Notes under the pieces: model-generated
Told to the model about the DNA's origin: nothing
The model's input: the letters and a program-made list of their open reading frames with translations, nothing else
The model's database searches: none
Program-made: the position numbers and the translations under genes
DNA from: Rhodospirillaceae bacterium
GTDB lineage: Bacteria; Pseudomonadota; Alphaproteobacteria; Bin65
Direction: 5' to 3'
DNA: 64,000 nucleotides
NCBI GenBank assembly: GCA_011523655.1
Contig: WTGH01000067.1
Location: 1-64,000 of the forward strand
In this document: in pieces, positions 35,992-44,805 of the stretch
Layout of the letters: each line of letters opens with the position of its first letter
How positions within the stretch are numbered: position 1 is the first letter of the stretch

Positions 35992-36542
35992 TTCCTCAAT
36001 GCCTCGATCGCCGGCAGGATTTTCTCTTCCAGCACCTGCTTCGTTATCGGACCGACCTGCTTGAACCGGATTCGGCCTGCACGATCGATCAGATAGGTTT
36101 CCGGCACGCCGTAAAGGCCGAATTCCGGCGCGATCTCCCCGTCGCGATCGACGCCGATGCGCGCATAGGGATTGCCGTGCCGGGCCAGCCAGCGCGCCGC
36201 GTCCGCCGGTTTGTCCTTGTAGTTGATGCCGGCAAGGGTCACGCCGGGCACTTTCGACAAGACGGTAATCTGGGGGTGCTCGATCAGGCAGGGCGCGCAC
36301 CAGCTGGCAAAGAAGTTCAGGACAGTGATGCGCCCCTTGAACGACGCGCTTTCAATGCCCTGCCGGATGATCTTGCCGCCATGTTCGAGGCCGGGCGCGG
36401 AGAATGCCGGCGCCGGTTTGTCGATCAGCGCCGACGGCAGGAGGCTCGGGTCGCGCCCGCTCTGCAAATAGAAGGCGGCGGCGGCGGCGATGGCGGCGAA
36501 CACCGCAAGCGGCGCCAGATACAGCAGCCGGCGGGACCGCAT
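35988..36542 (-). CDS. ccmG: Thiol:disulfide interchange protein CcmG/DsbE
   Basis: 184 residues. An N-terminal membrane anchor (LLYLAPLAVFAAIAAAAAFY) is followed by a thioredoxin-like domain with the active site FFASWCAPCLIEHP and the cis-Pro loop GVPETYLID. It passes electrons to CcmH and apocytochrome c in the periplasm. Six bases separate it from ccmF. Confidence 0.93.
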   Translation of the reverse strand: MRSRRLLYLAPLAVFAAIAAAAAFYLQSGRDPSLLPSALIDKPAPAFSAPGLEHGGKIIRQGIESASFKGRITVLNFFASWCAPCLIEHPQITVLSKVPGVTLAGINYKDKPADAARWLARHGNPYARIGVDRDGEIAPEFGLYGVPETYLIDRAGRIRFKQVGPITKQVLEEKILPAIEALRK

Positions 36543-36548
36543 GGCGGT

Positions 36549-38534
36549 TCAGGCTTCCGCCGGACGCGCTGCAGCCGGCCGGGCCGAGCGCCGCGGTGCG
36601 CCAACCCGGTGGCGCCGGTCGGTCAGCGAAACCATACCGCCGAGGAACATCAGCACGGCGCCGATCCAGATCCAGGGCACCAGCGGATTGTGATAGAGCC
36701 GCACGGCATGCCCGCCCCTTTCGTCGGGGTCGCCGAGGACGATGTAAAGGTCGGCGAACCAGGTCGTGCGGATGGCGGCTTCGGTGGTCGGCGTGCGCTG
36801 CGGCAGGTAGACTCGTTTTTCGGGCGATAGCGTTGCGATAGCGACACCGCCCTCGGATACGGTGAACTGCCCCCGGCGGGCCAGATAGTTGCCGGCCCTG
36901 ACCTCGCGGACGCCTGCGAAAGCGACCGTGTAGCCGGCCACCTCAACGCTGTCGCCCGGTCTCATGACCCGGACGATCTCGGTCTGCCAGACGCTCGATG
37001 CCGTGATTCCGGCGACGACCACGCCAGCGGCCGCGTGGGCGAGCGTCATGCCCCAGGCCGAGCGCGGCATGGCTGCGGCGCGGCGCAGGCTTTCGCCGAA
37101 CGGCGCGCGGAAAAGGCGAACCCGGCCGGCAAGCTCGAGGACGGATGCGCCGATCGCCCAGACCGCAAGGCCGATGCCCAGCGCCGCCGCAAAGCTGTGC
37201 CGGTCTTCCAGAAAGACGACGACGGCCGCCGCGCCGATCGTGACAGCGACGATCAGTTTCAGCCGGTCCAGCGCACCGGCCAGGTCGGCCCGTTTCCAGG
37301 GCAGGAAAGGCGCAACCCCCATCGCCAGGATCAGCGGCGCCATCAGCGGTACGAAAGTGGCGTTGAAATAGGGCGGCCCGACGCTGATCTTGCCGAGGCC
37401 GAGCGCATCGACGATCAGCGGATAGAGGGTACCGAACAGGACCGTCAGCGCCGCTACCGTCATCAGCAGGTTATTGACGATCAGCGCGCCCTCGCGGGAG
37501 ATCGGCCGGAACAGGCCGCCGGCCCTGAGCGACGGTGCGCGCCAGGCATAGAGGACCAGCGCGCCGCCGATGGTGACGGCCAGGATGGCGAGAATGAACA
37601 GGCCGCGCTCGGGGTCGGTCGCGAAGGTGTGGACCGAGGTGAGCACACCGGATCGGACCAGGAACGTGCCCAGCAGGCTGAGCGAAAAGGTGAGGATAGC
37701 CAGCAGGATAGACCAGCTTTTTAAGGCATCCCGCTTTTCTGCGACGATGGCGCTGTGCAGCAGGGCTGTGCCGACCAGCCAGGGCATGAAGGACGCGTTC
37801 TCTACCGGGTCCCAGAACCAGAACCCGCCCCAGCCCAGCTCGTAATAGGCCCACCAGCTGCCGAGCGCGATGCCGAGAGTGAGAAAGCTCCAGGCGGCGA
37901 GCGCCCAGGGCCGCACCCACCGGCCCCAGGCGGCATCCACCCTGCCCTCCAGCAAGGCGGCCACGGCAAAGGCGAAGGTGACGGAGAAACCGACATAGCC
38001 CAGGTAGAGCAGCGGCGGATGGAAGGCGAGGCCCGGATCCTGCAGGATCGGATTGAGGCCCCGCCCGTCCGGCGGCATCGGATTCACCCTGTCGAACGGG
38101 TTCGAGGTCAGCAGGACGAAAGCGAGAAAGGCCAGGCCGATCATGCCCTGGACCGCGATCACCCGGGCGCGCAGGCCGGGCGCGACATTGCCGCCGAACC
38201 ACGCGACACAGGCGCCGAACAGGCTGAGGATCAGGCACCAGAGCACCATCGAGCCTTCGTGATTCCCCCAGACTCCGGTGATTTTGTAGAGCAGCGGCTT
38301 GGCGCTGTGGGAGTTCTGGACCACGTTGGCGACCGAGAAATCAGACGTCACGAAGGCCCAGGTCAACGCGCAGAAGGCGATCAGGACGAAAACGAACTGG
38401 CCGGTCGCCAGCGTGCCGCCGAGCGCCATCAGCGGGCCGTGACGTCGGCTCGCGCCGGCCATCGGCAAGACGGACTGGCCGAAAGCCAGGATTGCGGCGA
38501 CGATCAGGGCGAAATGGCCGATCTCCGCGCTCAT
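36549..38534 (-). CDS. ccmF: Heme lyase subunit CcmF
   Basis: 661 residues, a polytopic membrane protein of the heme-handling family. The Trp-rich signature is in GSWWAYYELGWGGFWFWDPV, and conserved His residues include those in VWGNHEGSMVLW. It ligates heme to apocytochrome c with CcmH. ATG 38534 begins the family N-terminus (MSAEIGHFAL); an in-frame upstream start would overlap ccmE. Confidence 0.95.
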   Translation of the reverse strand: MSAEIGHFALIVAAILAFGQSVLPMAGASRRHGPLMALGGTLATGQFVFVLIAFCALTWAFVTSDFSVANVVQNSHSAKPLLYKITGVWGNHEGSMVLWCLILSLFGACVAWFGGNVAPGLRARVIAVQGMIGLAFLAFVLLTSNPFDRVNPMPPDGRGLNPILQDPGLAFHPPLLYLGYVGFSVTFAFAVAALLEGRVDAAWGRWVRPWALAAWSFLTLGIALGSWWAYYELGWGGFWFWDPVENASFMPWLVGTALLHSAIVAEKRDALKSWSILLAILTFSLSLLGTFLVRSGVLTSVHTFATDPERGLFILAILAVTIGGALVLYAWRAPSLRAGGLFRPISREGALIVNNLLMTVAALTVLFGTLYPLIVDALGLGKISVGPPYFNATFVPLMAPLILAMGVAPFLPWKRADLAGALDRLKLIVAVTIGAAAVVVFLEDRHSFAAALGIGLAVWAIGASVLELAGRVRLFRAPFGESLRRAAAMPRSAWGMTLAHAAAGVVVAGITASSVWQTEIVRVMRPGDSVEVAGYTVAFAGVREVRAGNYLARRGQFTVSEGGVAIATLSPEKRVYLPQRTPTTEAAIRTTWFADLYIVLGDPDERGGHAVRLYHNPLVPWIWIGAVLMFLGGMVSLTDRRHRVGAPRRSARPAAARPAEA

Positions 38535-38550
38535 GATGCCGGCCTCCCGG

Positions 38551-39021
38551 TCAGGACTTGGCTTCGGCGCACGGTTTGCCGCCACCGTCGGCGTGCCATT
38601 GCCCCTGTTCCTTCAGTTGATCGGCGAGGTCTTTCGGCATGTAGTTTTCGTCATGCTTGGCGAGGATCGTATCGGCCCGGAAAATGCCGGTCGGCTCCAG
38701 CCGGCCGATCGCCACGACCCCCTGCCCTTCCCGGAACAGGTCCGGCAATACGCCCTTATAGACGACCGGCAGGCTGCTGACGCAGTCAGTGACCCGGAAG
38801 GAGACGCTCACCCCGTCTTCCAGCGTCTTGCGGCTGCCTGCCTCAACGAGCCCGCCCAGGCGAAACTGCTGTCCTGCCGGCACATTTTTCGCTTCGACCC
38901 GGGACGGCGTGTAGAAAAAGGTAACGCCGTCGTCGAGGGCGACCAGAACCAGCGCGACCGCGACACCGAGCAGGGCGAGGCCGACAGAAAGAAAAGCCAT
39001 GCGCCGCCGCTTAGGTCGCAA
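38551..39021 (-). CDS. ccmE: Heme chaperone CcmE
   Basis: 156 residues. A basic N-terminus (RPKRRR) precedes one membrane helix and the OB-fold heme-carrying domain with the covalent heme histidine in ILAKHDENYMP. TTG 39021 was chosen because it gives the RPKRRR leader found in other CcmE proteins; it overlaps the ccmD end by 11 bases. ATG 39000 is the alternative. Confidence 0.88.
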   Translation of the reverse strand: MRPKRRRMAFLSVGLALLGVAVALVLVALDDGVTFFYTPSRVEAKNVPAGQQFRLGGLVEAGSRKTLEDGVSVSFRVTDCVSSLPVVYKGVLPDLFREGQGVVAIGRLEPTGIFRADTILAKHDENYMPKDLADQLKEQGQWHADGGGKPCAEAKS

Positions 39022-39241
39022 TCCCGGCCTCCGGTTCGCCTTCCTCCGGTTCGCCGTCCTCCACTGCGCCTTCGGGTGAAGCCGAACGCTGCTCAAGCGC
39101 CGCCGCCGCGGCTTCCTCGCGCCGCAGGCTCCGCGAGGCGTGCCAGGCCAGTCCGACCATGACCGCCGCAGTCAGGATGAGCGCCGGCCAGACATAGGCT
39201 GCATAGCCGCCCATGGCGAAGAATTCGGCGATCTTGTCCAA
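39011..39241 (-). CDS. ccmD: Heme exporter accessory protein CcmD
   Basis: 76 residues, small membrane protein typical of CcmD: FFAMGGYAAYVWPALILTAAV, then LRREE after the helix, with an acidic Glu/Pro-rich tail longer than usual. It links CcmE to the CcmABC export complex. The ccmABC genes usually found beside it are not in this stretch, so they must be elsewhere. Confidence 0.82.
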   Translation of the reverse strand: MDKIAEFFAMGGYAAYVWPALILTAAVMVGLAWHASRSLRREEAAAAALEQRSASPEGAVEDGEPEEGEPEAGIAT

Positions 39242-39374
39242 CCGTTGCCTCCGGCATCGCTATCCGGCACTGCGCAGCGCCGGCGCCCCCTTTTCGGGCT
39301 GACGATGGAGATAACAACAGGATGATTTCGCGGCAGCGCGCCAATCACCGCATAACGGGCGGCCGCGCATACGG

Positions 39375-41804
39375 CTAACCGCGCATGCGTGCGCCGGCCG
39401 GGTCGAACAGCGGTTCTTCGAGAATCCGGGCGGCGCACCGCTCGCCGAGAATTTCGACTTCCAGACGGCCAGGATTTTCCGCCACATCCCGCGGCAGATA
39501 ACCGAGCGCCACCGACTGCTGCGCCACATGGGCGTAGCCGCCGGACGTCACCCGGCCGACGACGGCGCCGTCGTGCCAGATCGGTTCGTCGCGAAACGGA
39601 TCGGCGTCCGATACGTCGACCGCCATGGCGACGAGCCGCCGCGCGCCGCCCTCTTCCTTTTCCCTGAGCGCCGCGTCGCGGCCGATGAAATCGTTCTTCG
39701 CAATATCGACAAAGCGGCCGAGGCCGGCTTCGTAGGGGCCGTAGACCGGCCGGTATTCGAAAGCCCAGGCGCCGAAACTCTTTTCCAGCCTCAGGCTGTC
39801 CAGCGCCCGGAGACCGAAGGGCTTGAGGCCGAGCGGCGCGCCGGCTTCCATGAGCAGGTCGTACACCGCAATCTGGTATTCCGGCGCTATCCAGATTTCA
39901 TAGCCCAAATCGCCGGTATACGAGATCCGGCCGACCAGCGCCGGCGCGGGGCCGATGTCCATGGCGCGGATATCGAGAAAGCGGAAGGCTTCGGCCGAAA
40001 TGTCGGCATCCGTTACGGCCTGCAACAGATCGCGCGCCGCCGGCCCGGCGATCATCAGGCCGACACGGTCGAGGCCGAGCGCGCGCACCGCGACCGAACC
40101 GTCGTCCGGCAAATGCGCTTCGAACCAGCGCATATGGTATTTCTCCGCCGGGCCCGAACCGACGACGTAGAATTCCTCGTCGCCCGTCTTGGCGACGGTA
40201 AAGTCGCCGATCAGCTTGCCCTTCGGGTTCAGCATCGGGCTCAGGACGACCCGCCCCGGCCGCGGCGTCCGGTTGGCCAGAATTTGCGACAGCCAGATTT
40301 CCGCGCCCGGACCGGTCACCGAATATTTCGCGAAGCCGGACGACTCGTAGACGCCGACGCCGTTGCGCACCGCTGCGGCCTCGCGCCCGACATTGGCAAA
40401 ATCGTTGGAACGCCGGAAGCTGACGATGTCTTCCGCCAGTTCGCCTTCGTCGGCGAACCAGAGCGGGTATTCCAGTCCGTAGGCCGCGCCGAACACCGCG
40501 CCCCGCGCCTTGAAGCGGTCGTAGAGCGGCGTGGTGCGCAGCGGCCGGCCGGCCGGCAGTTCCTCATTCGGAAACGGCACGTTGAATCGCCGGCTGTAGT
40601 TTTCCCGCACCTTGGCGTTGGTATAGGCAAGCGTTGCCCAGTCGCCGAAGCGCGCGACGTCCATGCCGAATACGTCGAAACCGGGATCGCCCTCCGTCAT
40701 CCAGTTGGCGAGCGTCAGCCCGACCCCGCCGCCCTGGCTGAATCCGGCCATCACGGCGCAGGCGCACCAGTAGTTCTGCAGGCCGCGGACTGGCCCGACC
40801 AGCGGGTTGCCGTCCGGCGCGAAGGTGAACGGGCCGTTGACGATCTGCTTGATGCCGGCGCGGCCGTAGGGCGGAAAATGCCTGAAGCCGATTTCCAGCG
40901 ACGGCGTGATCCGGTCGAGGTCGGGCGACAGCAGTTCGTGGCCGAAGTCCCAGGGCGTCGTCTTCGGCGACCAGGGCTTGCCGGCGCGCTCGTAGGTGCC
41001 GATCAGCATGCCCTTGCCTTCCTGGCGGGTGTAGATCTCGCCGCCGAAATCGAGGGCGTGCATCATCTGGCCGCCGGTCGATTCGTTAAAAGCGGTAACT
41101 TCCGGAATTTCGTCGGTCAGCAGATACATATGCTCCATGGCGAGCACCGGCAGTTCCACGCCGACCATGCGGCCGACCTCGCGCGCCCACAAGCCGCCGG
41201 CATTGACGACGTGCTCGGCATGGACCGTGCCCTTCTCGGTCACGACGTCCCAGCTGCCGTCCGGTCTCGGCTGCAAATCCTCGACCTTGGTCTGAAGATA
41301 GATCTCCGCGCCGCCGATCCGCGCCGATTTCGCGTAGGCCTGGGTCACGCCCGACGGATCGACATGGCCTTCCACGGGGTCGTACAGGCCGCCGACGAAG
41401 CAGGCGGGATCGATCAGCGGAAACAGCTCACGGGCTTCCTGTGGCGTCACCAGTTCGGTATCGAGGTTCATGTAGCGGCCGATCGCGCGGGCGGTCTTCA
41501 ACCAGTCCATGCGATCCGGCGTGTCGGCCAGTATGACGCCGCCGGTCAGGTGGACGCCGCAGGACTGGCCGGAGATTTCCTCGATCTCCCGGTACAGGTC
41601 GATCGTGTAGCGCTGGAGCGCCGAGACGTCCGGATCGCCGTTCAGCGTGTGCATGCCGCCGGCGGCGTGCCAGGTCGAGCCGCTGGTCAGCTCGGAGCGC
41701 TCGAACAGGGCGACGTCCTTCCAGCCGGCTTTGGTCAGATGGTAAAGCACGCTGGCGCCGACCACGCCGCCGCCGATTACTGCCGCCTGCACATGCGATT
41801 TCAT
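39375..41804 (-). CDS. Dimethylglycine/sarcosine dehydrogenase-like flavoprotein with GcvT-like domain
   Basis: 809 residues. The N-terminal FAD domain begins AAVIGGGVVGASVLYHLTKA; SGSTWHAAGG holds His46, the residue that binds FAD covalently in dimethylglycine and sarcosine dehydrogenases. From about residue 420 to the end it is a GcvT/aminomethyltransferase-like domain, which takes the released methyl group to tetrahydrofolate. The exact N-methyl substrate is unknown. It lies 47 bases behind the MttB-family gene on the same strand, forming a two-gene module. Confidence 0.86.
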   Translation of the reverse strand: MKSHVQAAVIGGGVVGASVLYHLTKAGWKDVALFERSELTSGSTWHAAGGMHTLNGDPDVSALQRYTIDLYREIEEISGQSCGVHLTGGVILADTPDRMDWLKTARAIGRYMNLDTELVTPQEARELFPLIDPACFVGGLYDPVEGHVDPSGVTQAYAKSARIGGAEIYLQTKVEDLQPRPDGSWDVVTEKGTVHAEHVVNAGGLWAREVGRMVGVELPVLAMEHMYLLTDEIPEVTAFNESTGGQMMHALDFGGEIYTRQEGKGMLIGTYERAGKPWSPKTTPWDFGHELLSPDLDRITPSLEIGFRHFPPYGRAGIKQIVNGPFTFAPDGNPLVGPVRGLQNYWCACAVMAGFSQGGGVGLTLANWMTEGDPGFDVFGMDVARFGDWATLAYTNAKVRENYSRRFNVPFPNEELPAGRPLRTTPLYDRFKARGAVFGAAYGLEYPLWFADEGELAEDIVSFRRSNDFANVGREAAAVRNGVGVYESSGFAKYSVTGPGAEIWLSQILANRTPRPGRVVLSPMLNPKGKLIGDFTVAKTGDEEFYVVGSGPAEKYHMRWFEAHLPDDGSVAVRALGLDRVGLMIAGPAARDLLQAVTDADISAEAFRFLDIRAMDIGPAPALVGRISYTGDLGYEIWIAPEYQIAVYDLLMEAGAPLGLKPFGLRALDSLRLEKSFGAWAFEYRPVYGPYEAGLGRFVDIAKNDFIGRDAALREKEEGGARRLVAMAVDVSDADPFRDEPIWHDGAVVGRVTSGGYAHVAQQSVALGYLPRDVAENPGRLEVEILGERCAARILEEPLFDPAGARMRG

Positions 41805-41851
41805 CCGTTCGCTCCGGTTTGCCGCCGGCGCCGGCCGGGCGGCGGTTTCTG

Positions 41852-43402
41852 CTAAAAGTCGGTCGGGACGCCGCCTTCGTCCTTGCGCCGGGCGACGAAG
41901 GCATCGAGTTCTTCGCGGACCGCCGGGTCCATCGGCGGCGCTTCGTACAGCGCCAGCTTTTCCTTGTAGAGCCGGTGCAGATGGTCGGCCGCGGTCGGCG
42001 AGCCGGCGCCTGACCAGGCCTCGTAGTTGCGCCAGTCGGAGACCATCGGGGCAAAGAAGGCGGTCTTGTAGCGCGATTGGGTGTGCTCGGCGCCGAAATA
42101 GTGGCCGCCGGGCCCGACTTCGCGCATGGCGTCGAGCGCCAGTTCGGCCTCGTCGACCCGGAAGGGCTCCAGAAAAGAGGCCACCATGTCCAACAGGTCG
42201 GCATCCAGCACCATCTTCTCGAACGAGGCCTGGAGGCCGCCTTCCATCCAGCCGGCGGCGTGCTTGAACAGATGGGCGCCGCCCATCACCGCGCCCCAGA
42301 GCGAGAACACGCTCTCATAGGCGGCCTGAGCGTCGACCGCGTTGGCCGCGTTGACGTTGGACGAGCGGTACGGCACCCGGTAGCGCCGCGCGAACTGGCC
42401 GCCGACCAGCGCGGATTTCATATATTCCGGCGTCCCGAAGGCCGGCGCGCCGCTGCGCATATCGACGTTCGAGGTAAAGCCGCCATAGAGGAACGGCGCG
42501 CCGGGGCTGTTCAACTGGTGGATCGCCAGACCGGCCAGGAATTCCGCATTCTGCTGTGCCACGGCGCCGGCCAGCGTCACCGGCGCCATCGCGCCCGCCA
42601 GGGTGAAGGGCGTCATCACGACCGGCTGGCCGCGGTCGCCCATGCGCAGGATGCCTTCGACCATCGGCATGTCGAGCCGCAGCGGCGAACTGGAATTGAT
42701 CACCGTGATGACCGAGGGTTCGCGCTCCAGCGTTTCATGATCGACGCCCCGCGCGAGGCGCGACAGCTCGATGCCGTCCAGCACCCGCTCCCGGCCCAGG
42801 CTGTAGGCGTGGATCGGTTTGTCGGTCATGGTCAACGCGGCGTGCAGCGCATCGAGATGGCGCACGCTCGGGTGAATGTCGGTCGGCTCGACCGGGTAGC
42901 CGCCCCACATGTGGATCGCCGGCAGCACCTGCCCCAGGCGCAGGAACTGCTTGTAATCCTCGAAATTGCCGACCCGGCGGCCGCCTTCAAAATCGGCCGC
43001 GTTGGGCGTGCTACTCACTGCGCCGAAAACCAGCCGGTCGCCGCCGAAGGTGAGGGTGCGCTCCGGGTTGCGGCAAAAGAATTTGAATGTCTCCGGCGGT
43101 TTGCCGATCTGCGCCTCGACAAGATCGGACGGGAAGCGGACGCGGTTGCCGTCCGGCGCCACATCCGCGCCTGCGTCCTTGAGGATCGCCTTCGCCTCGT
43201 CGTGCAGCAGGTCGATGCCGATTTCCTGGAGCACGGTCAGCGCCGTCCGGTGGATCGCTTCGAGTTCGTCTTCCGAGACCGCGGGCACCGGATCGAACAG
43301 CCGGCGCGGTTGCGGCCGGATTGTGGGCTCCCGGGCTTCAGCCGGAACCGCATCGCCGCCGCGCCGGCGTCTGCCGCTGCGGCCGCGTCTTTCGGAGGGC
43401 AT
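41852..43402 (-). CDS. MttB-family methyltransferase, non-pyrrolysine (copy 1)
   Basis: 516 residues of the trimethylamine methyltransferase (MttB/COG5598) family. There is no in-frame amber codon, so this is the non-pyrrolysine branch, which includes glycine-betaine methyltransferase MtgB. Conserved blocks include TPFTLAGAMAPVTLAGAVAQ, GGFTSNVDMRSGAPAFGTPE and HAAGWMEGGLQASFEKM. Such enzymes move a methyl group from a quaternary amine to a corrinoid protein, but no corrinoid-protein gene is in the window. AAAGGA precedes ATG 43402. It starts an operon with the flavoprotein and is divergent from the selenoprotein gene. Confidence 0.85.
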   Translation of the reverse strand: MPSERRGRSGRRRRGGDAVPAEAREPTIRPQPRRLFDPVPAVSEDELEAIHRTALTVLQEIGIDLLHDEAKAILKDAGADVAPDGNRVRFPSDLVEAQIGKPPETFKFFCRNPERTLTFGGDRLVFGAVSSTPNAADFEGGRRVGNFEDYKQFLRLGQVLPAIHMWGGYPVEPTDIHPSVRHLDALHAALTMTDKPIHAYSLGRERVLDGIELSRLARGVDHETLEREPSVITVINSSSPLRLDMPMVEGILRMGDRGQPVVMTPFTLAGAMAPVTLAGAVAQQNAEFLAGLAIHQLNSPGAPFLYGGFTSNVDMRSGAPAFGTPEYMKSALVGGQFARRYRVPYRSSNVNAANAVDAQAAYESVFSLWGAVMGGAHLFKHAAGWMEGGLQASFEKMVLDADLLDMVASFLEPFRVDEAELALDAMREVGPGGHYFGAEHTQSRYKTAFFAPMVSDWRNYEAWSGAGSPTAADHLHRLYKEKLALYEAPPMDPAVREELDAFVARRKDEGGVPTDF

Positions 43403-43621
43403 CGGTTTCCTTTCGTTTCTCGTCCCCCGTTGGCCGAACAACGGGTGGCGCGCCGGATTAGACCAAATTTCCGCTGCGGTCATGCCGAAAGTGCAGGGTC
43501 GCCGCGCGGGCTTGCCCCGAGAGGGTTTGGAGGGAGGGTTTGGAGAAAGGGTTGCCGCTTGCCGGCGGTTCGGCGTCCCGCTACCTTGCCGCCATCGCAG
43601 CCACACTGAGGAGGGTTGCCG

Positions 43622-44752
43622 ATGAGCAGCCTGAATTTCGACGCCGCGCCCCTGCCAATCAGAGCCGACATCGCGGAAGCGTTGCCGCAGGTCTGGGCCC
43701 GGATCGGCGAGCCGGGAACCTGGCTGACCGCGCAGGAACGGGTCGCCGTCGCTGCAGAAAGCAGGAACGCACGGTATTGCCGCCTGTGCGCCGAGCGCAA
43801 GGAGGCGCTCTCGCCCTATGCCGTGCAAGGCGAACACGATTCTCTCGGCGACCTGCCCGACGACAAGGTCGAACTTGTCCACCGGATGATGACCGATCCG
43901 GCGCGCATCGCCGCTCACTGGTTCGAGGCGCTGAAGGATGGCGGCCTGCCCGAGACCGAGTATGTCGAGATCGTCGGCGTGATCGCCTGCACCGTCGCCA
44001 TCGACACCTTCTGCCGCGGAATCGGCATGGCGCCGCCGCCCTTGCCGGAACCGCAGGACGGCGCGCCGTCGCACGAAACGGTTGGCGAGGAACACCTCAA
44101 CCGCGGACTTGCCTTTGCACCGACCCTGGACCCGTTCGTCGACGGTCCGCTCCAGAAGGAGTTCTTCCCGGCCGGCCCGCCGACCGCCGCGCATATCCGG
44201 CGGGCGCTCTCCTCCGTGCCCGATACGCAGCGGGATTTCTGGCGCATCGCCAACGTGCTCTACATGAACGGGCTGCAGATGCGCGATTTCTCGACCGAGT
44301 ACCGCGCCATCACCCATGCGCAGATCGAGCTGGTTGCCGGCCGGGTCTCGGCCATCAACCAGTGCGTCTACTGAACCACCAGCCATGTGGCCCTGCTCCG
44401 TGCGAGCGGCGAATATACTGGCGACGACTACGATCTGAGCGCGGTTCTGGGAGATTCCGGCGAGGATACCGGCATACCGCACGCCGATGTCCTGATCCAA
44501 CTGGCCGAAACGGCAATCGAATTTGACGACGAAGCGACGGCAGCGACCCGCGAAGCGGTGATCGAACGGATGGGCGAAGCCGCCCTGGTCGATGCCGCGG
44601 CAATCGCGGCCAACTTCAACGCCATCGACCGGGTCGCCGACGCGATCGGTATTCCGCTCGAGGAAGAGAAGGCCGCGATTTCCGCCGATTTCCGCGCCGA
44701 ACTTGGGATCGACGAATTCGGCCGGGCGAGCCTGCCGGCAGCGGCGGAGTAA
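43622..44752 (+). CDS. AhpD/CMD-family selenoprotein with in-frame UGA (Sec251)
   Basis: One frame from ATG 43622 (GAGGAGG 7 bases upstream) to the TAA at 44750-44752, read through a single TGA at 44372-44374: 376 residues with selenocysteine at 251. Context is AINQCVY-U-TTSHVALLR. It fits the AhpD motif E-X11-C-X2-C-X3-H as Glu236, Cys248, Sec251, His255, so Sec replaces the second catalytic Cys. The N-terminal half is a second CMD-like repeat with YCRLC (Cys53, Cys56) but no matching His. AhpD-family enzymes act as peroxidases or disulfide reductases; the substrate here is unknown. The selenium genes are adjacent. Annotation software will probably split it into two ORFs (250 and ~121 residues). 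The alternative is a pseudogene with a Cys-to-stop change. Confidence 0.85.
44372..44374 (+). other. UGA recoded as selenocysteine
   Basis: This TGA falls where AhpD homologues have the second Cys of CxxC. The frame continues for 125 more codons that keep the family pattern and then ends in TAA. No other stop interrupts it. Confidence 0.82.
44393..44409 (+). promoter_or_regulatory. Candidate bacterial SECIS hairpin
   Basis: CTGCTC (44393-44398) pairs with GAGCGG (44404-44409), with one G-T pair, around the loop CGTGC. The loop begins 24 bases after the UGA and has a G at its second position. Bacterial SECIS elements are expected within about 16-37 bases of the UGA with a G among the first two loop bases, so it fits. 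SelB would bind it. Folding was done by eye. Confidence 0.6.
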
Positions 44753-44770
44753 GACGTCCCCCTTCATCCG

Positions 44771-44801
44771 GCCCGGGTCGAAACACGGTTTCGGCCCGGG
44801 C
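44771..44801. terminator. Bidirectional terminator between the selenoprotein gene and selD
   Basis: A 14-bp stem (44771-44784 with 44788-44801, one G-T pair) around ACG, in the 53-base gap between two converging genes. CAATCCTATT follows on the plus side. The position strongly suggests shared transcript ends. Confidence 0.65.
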
Positions 44802-44805
44802 AATC

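Noticed and set aside
41852-43402. Pyrrolysine-containing MttB
   Set aside because: All three MttB-family genes are open through their length with no internal TAG, so they are non-pyrrolysine homologues.
44387-44752. Independent 121-residue gene starting at 44387
   Set aside because: It is in the same frame as the upstream 250-residue reading frame, 4 codons after its TGA, begins inside the AhpD motif and lacks a ribosome site. It is the C-terminal part of the selenoprotein.
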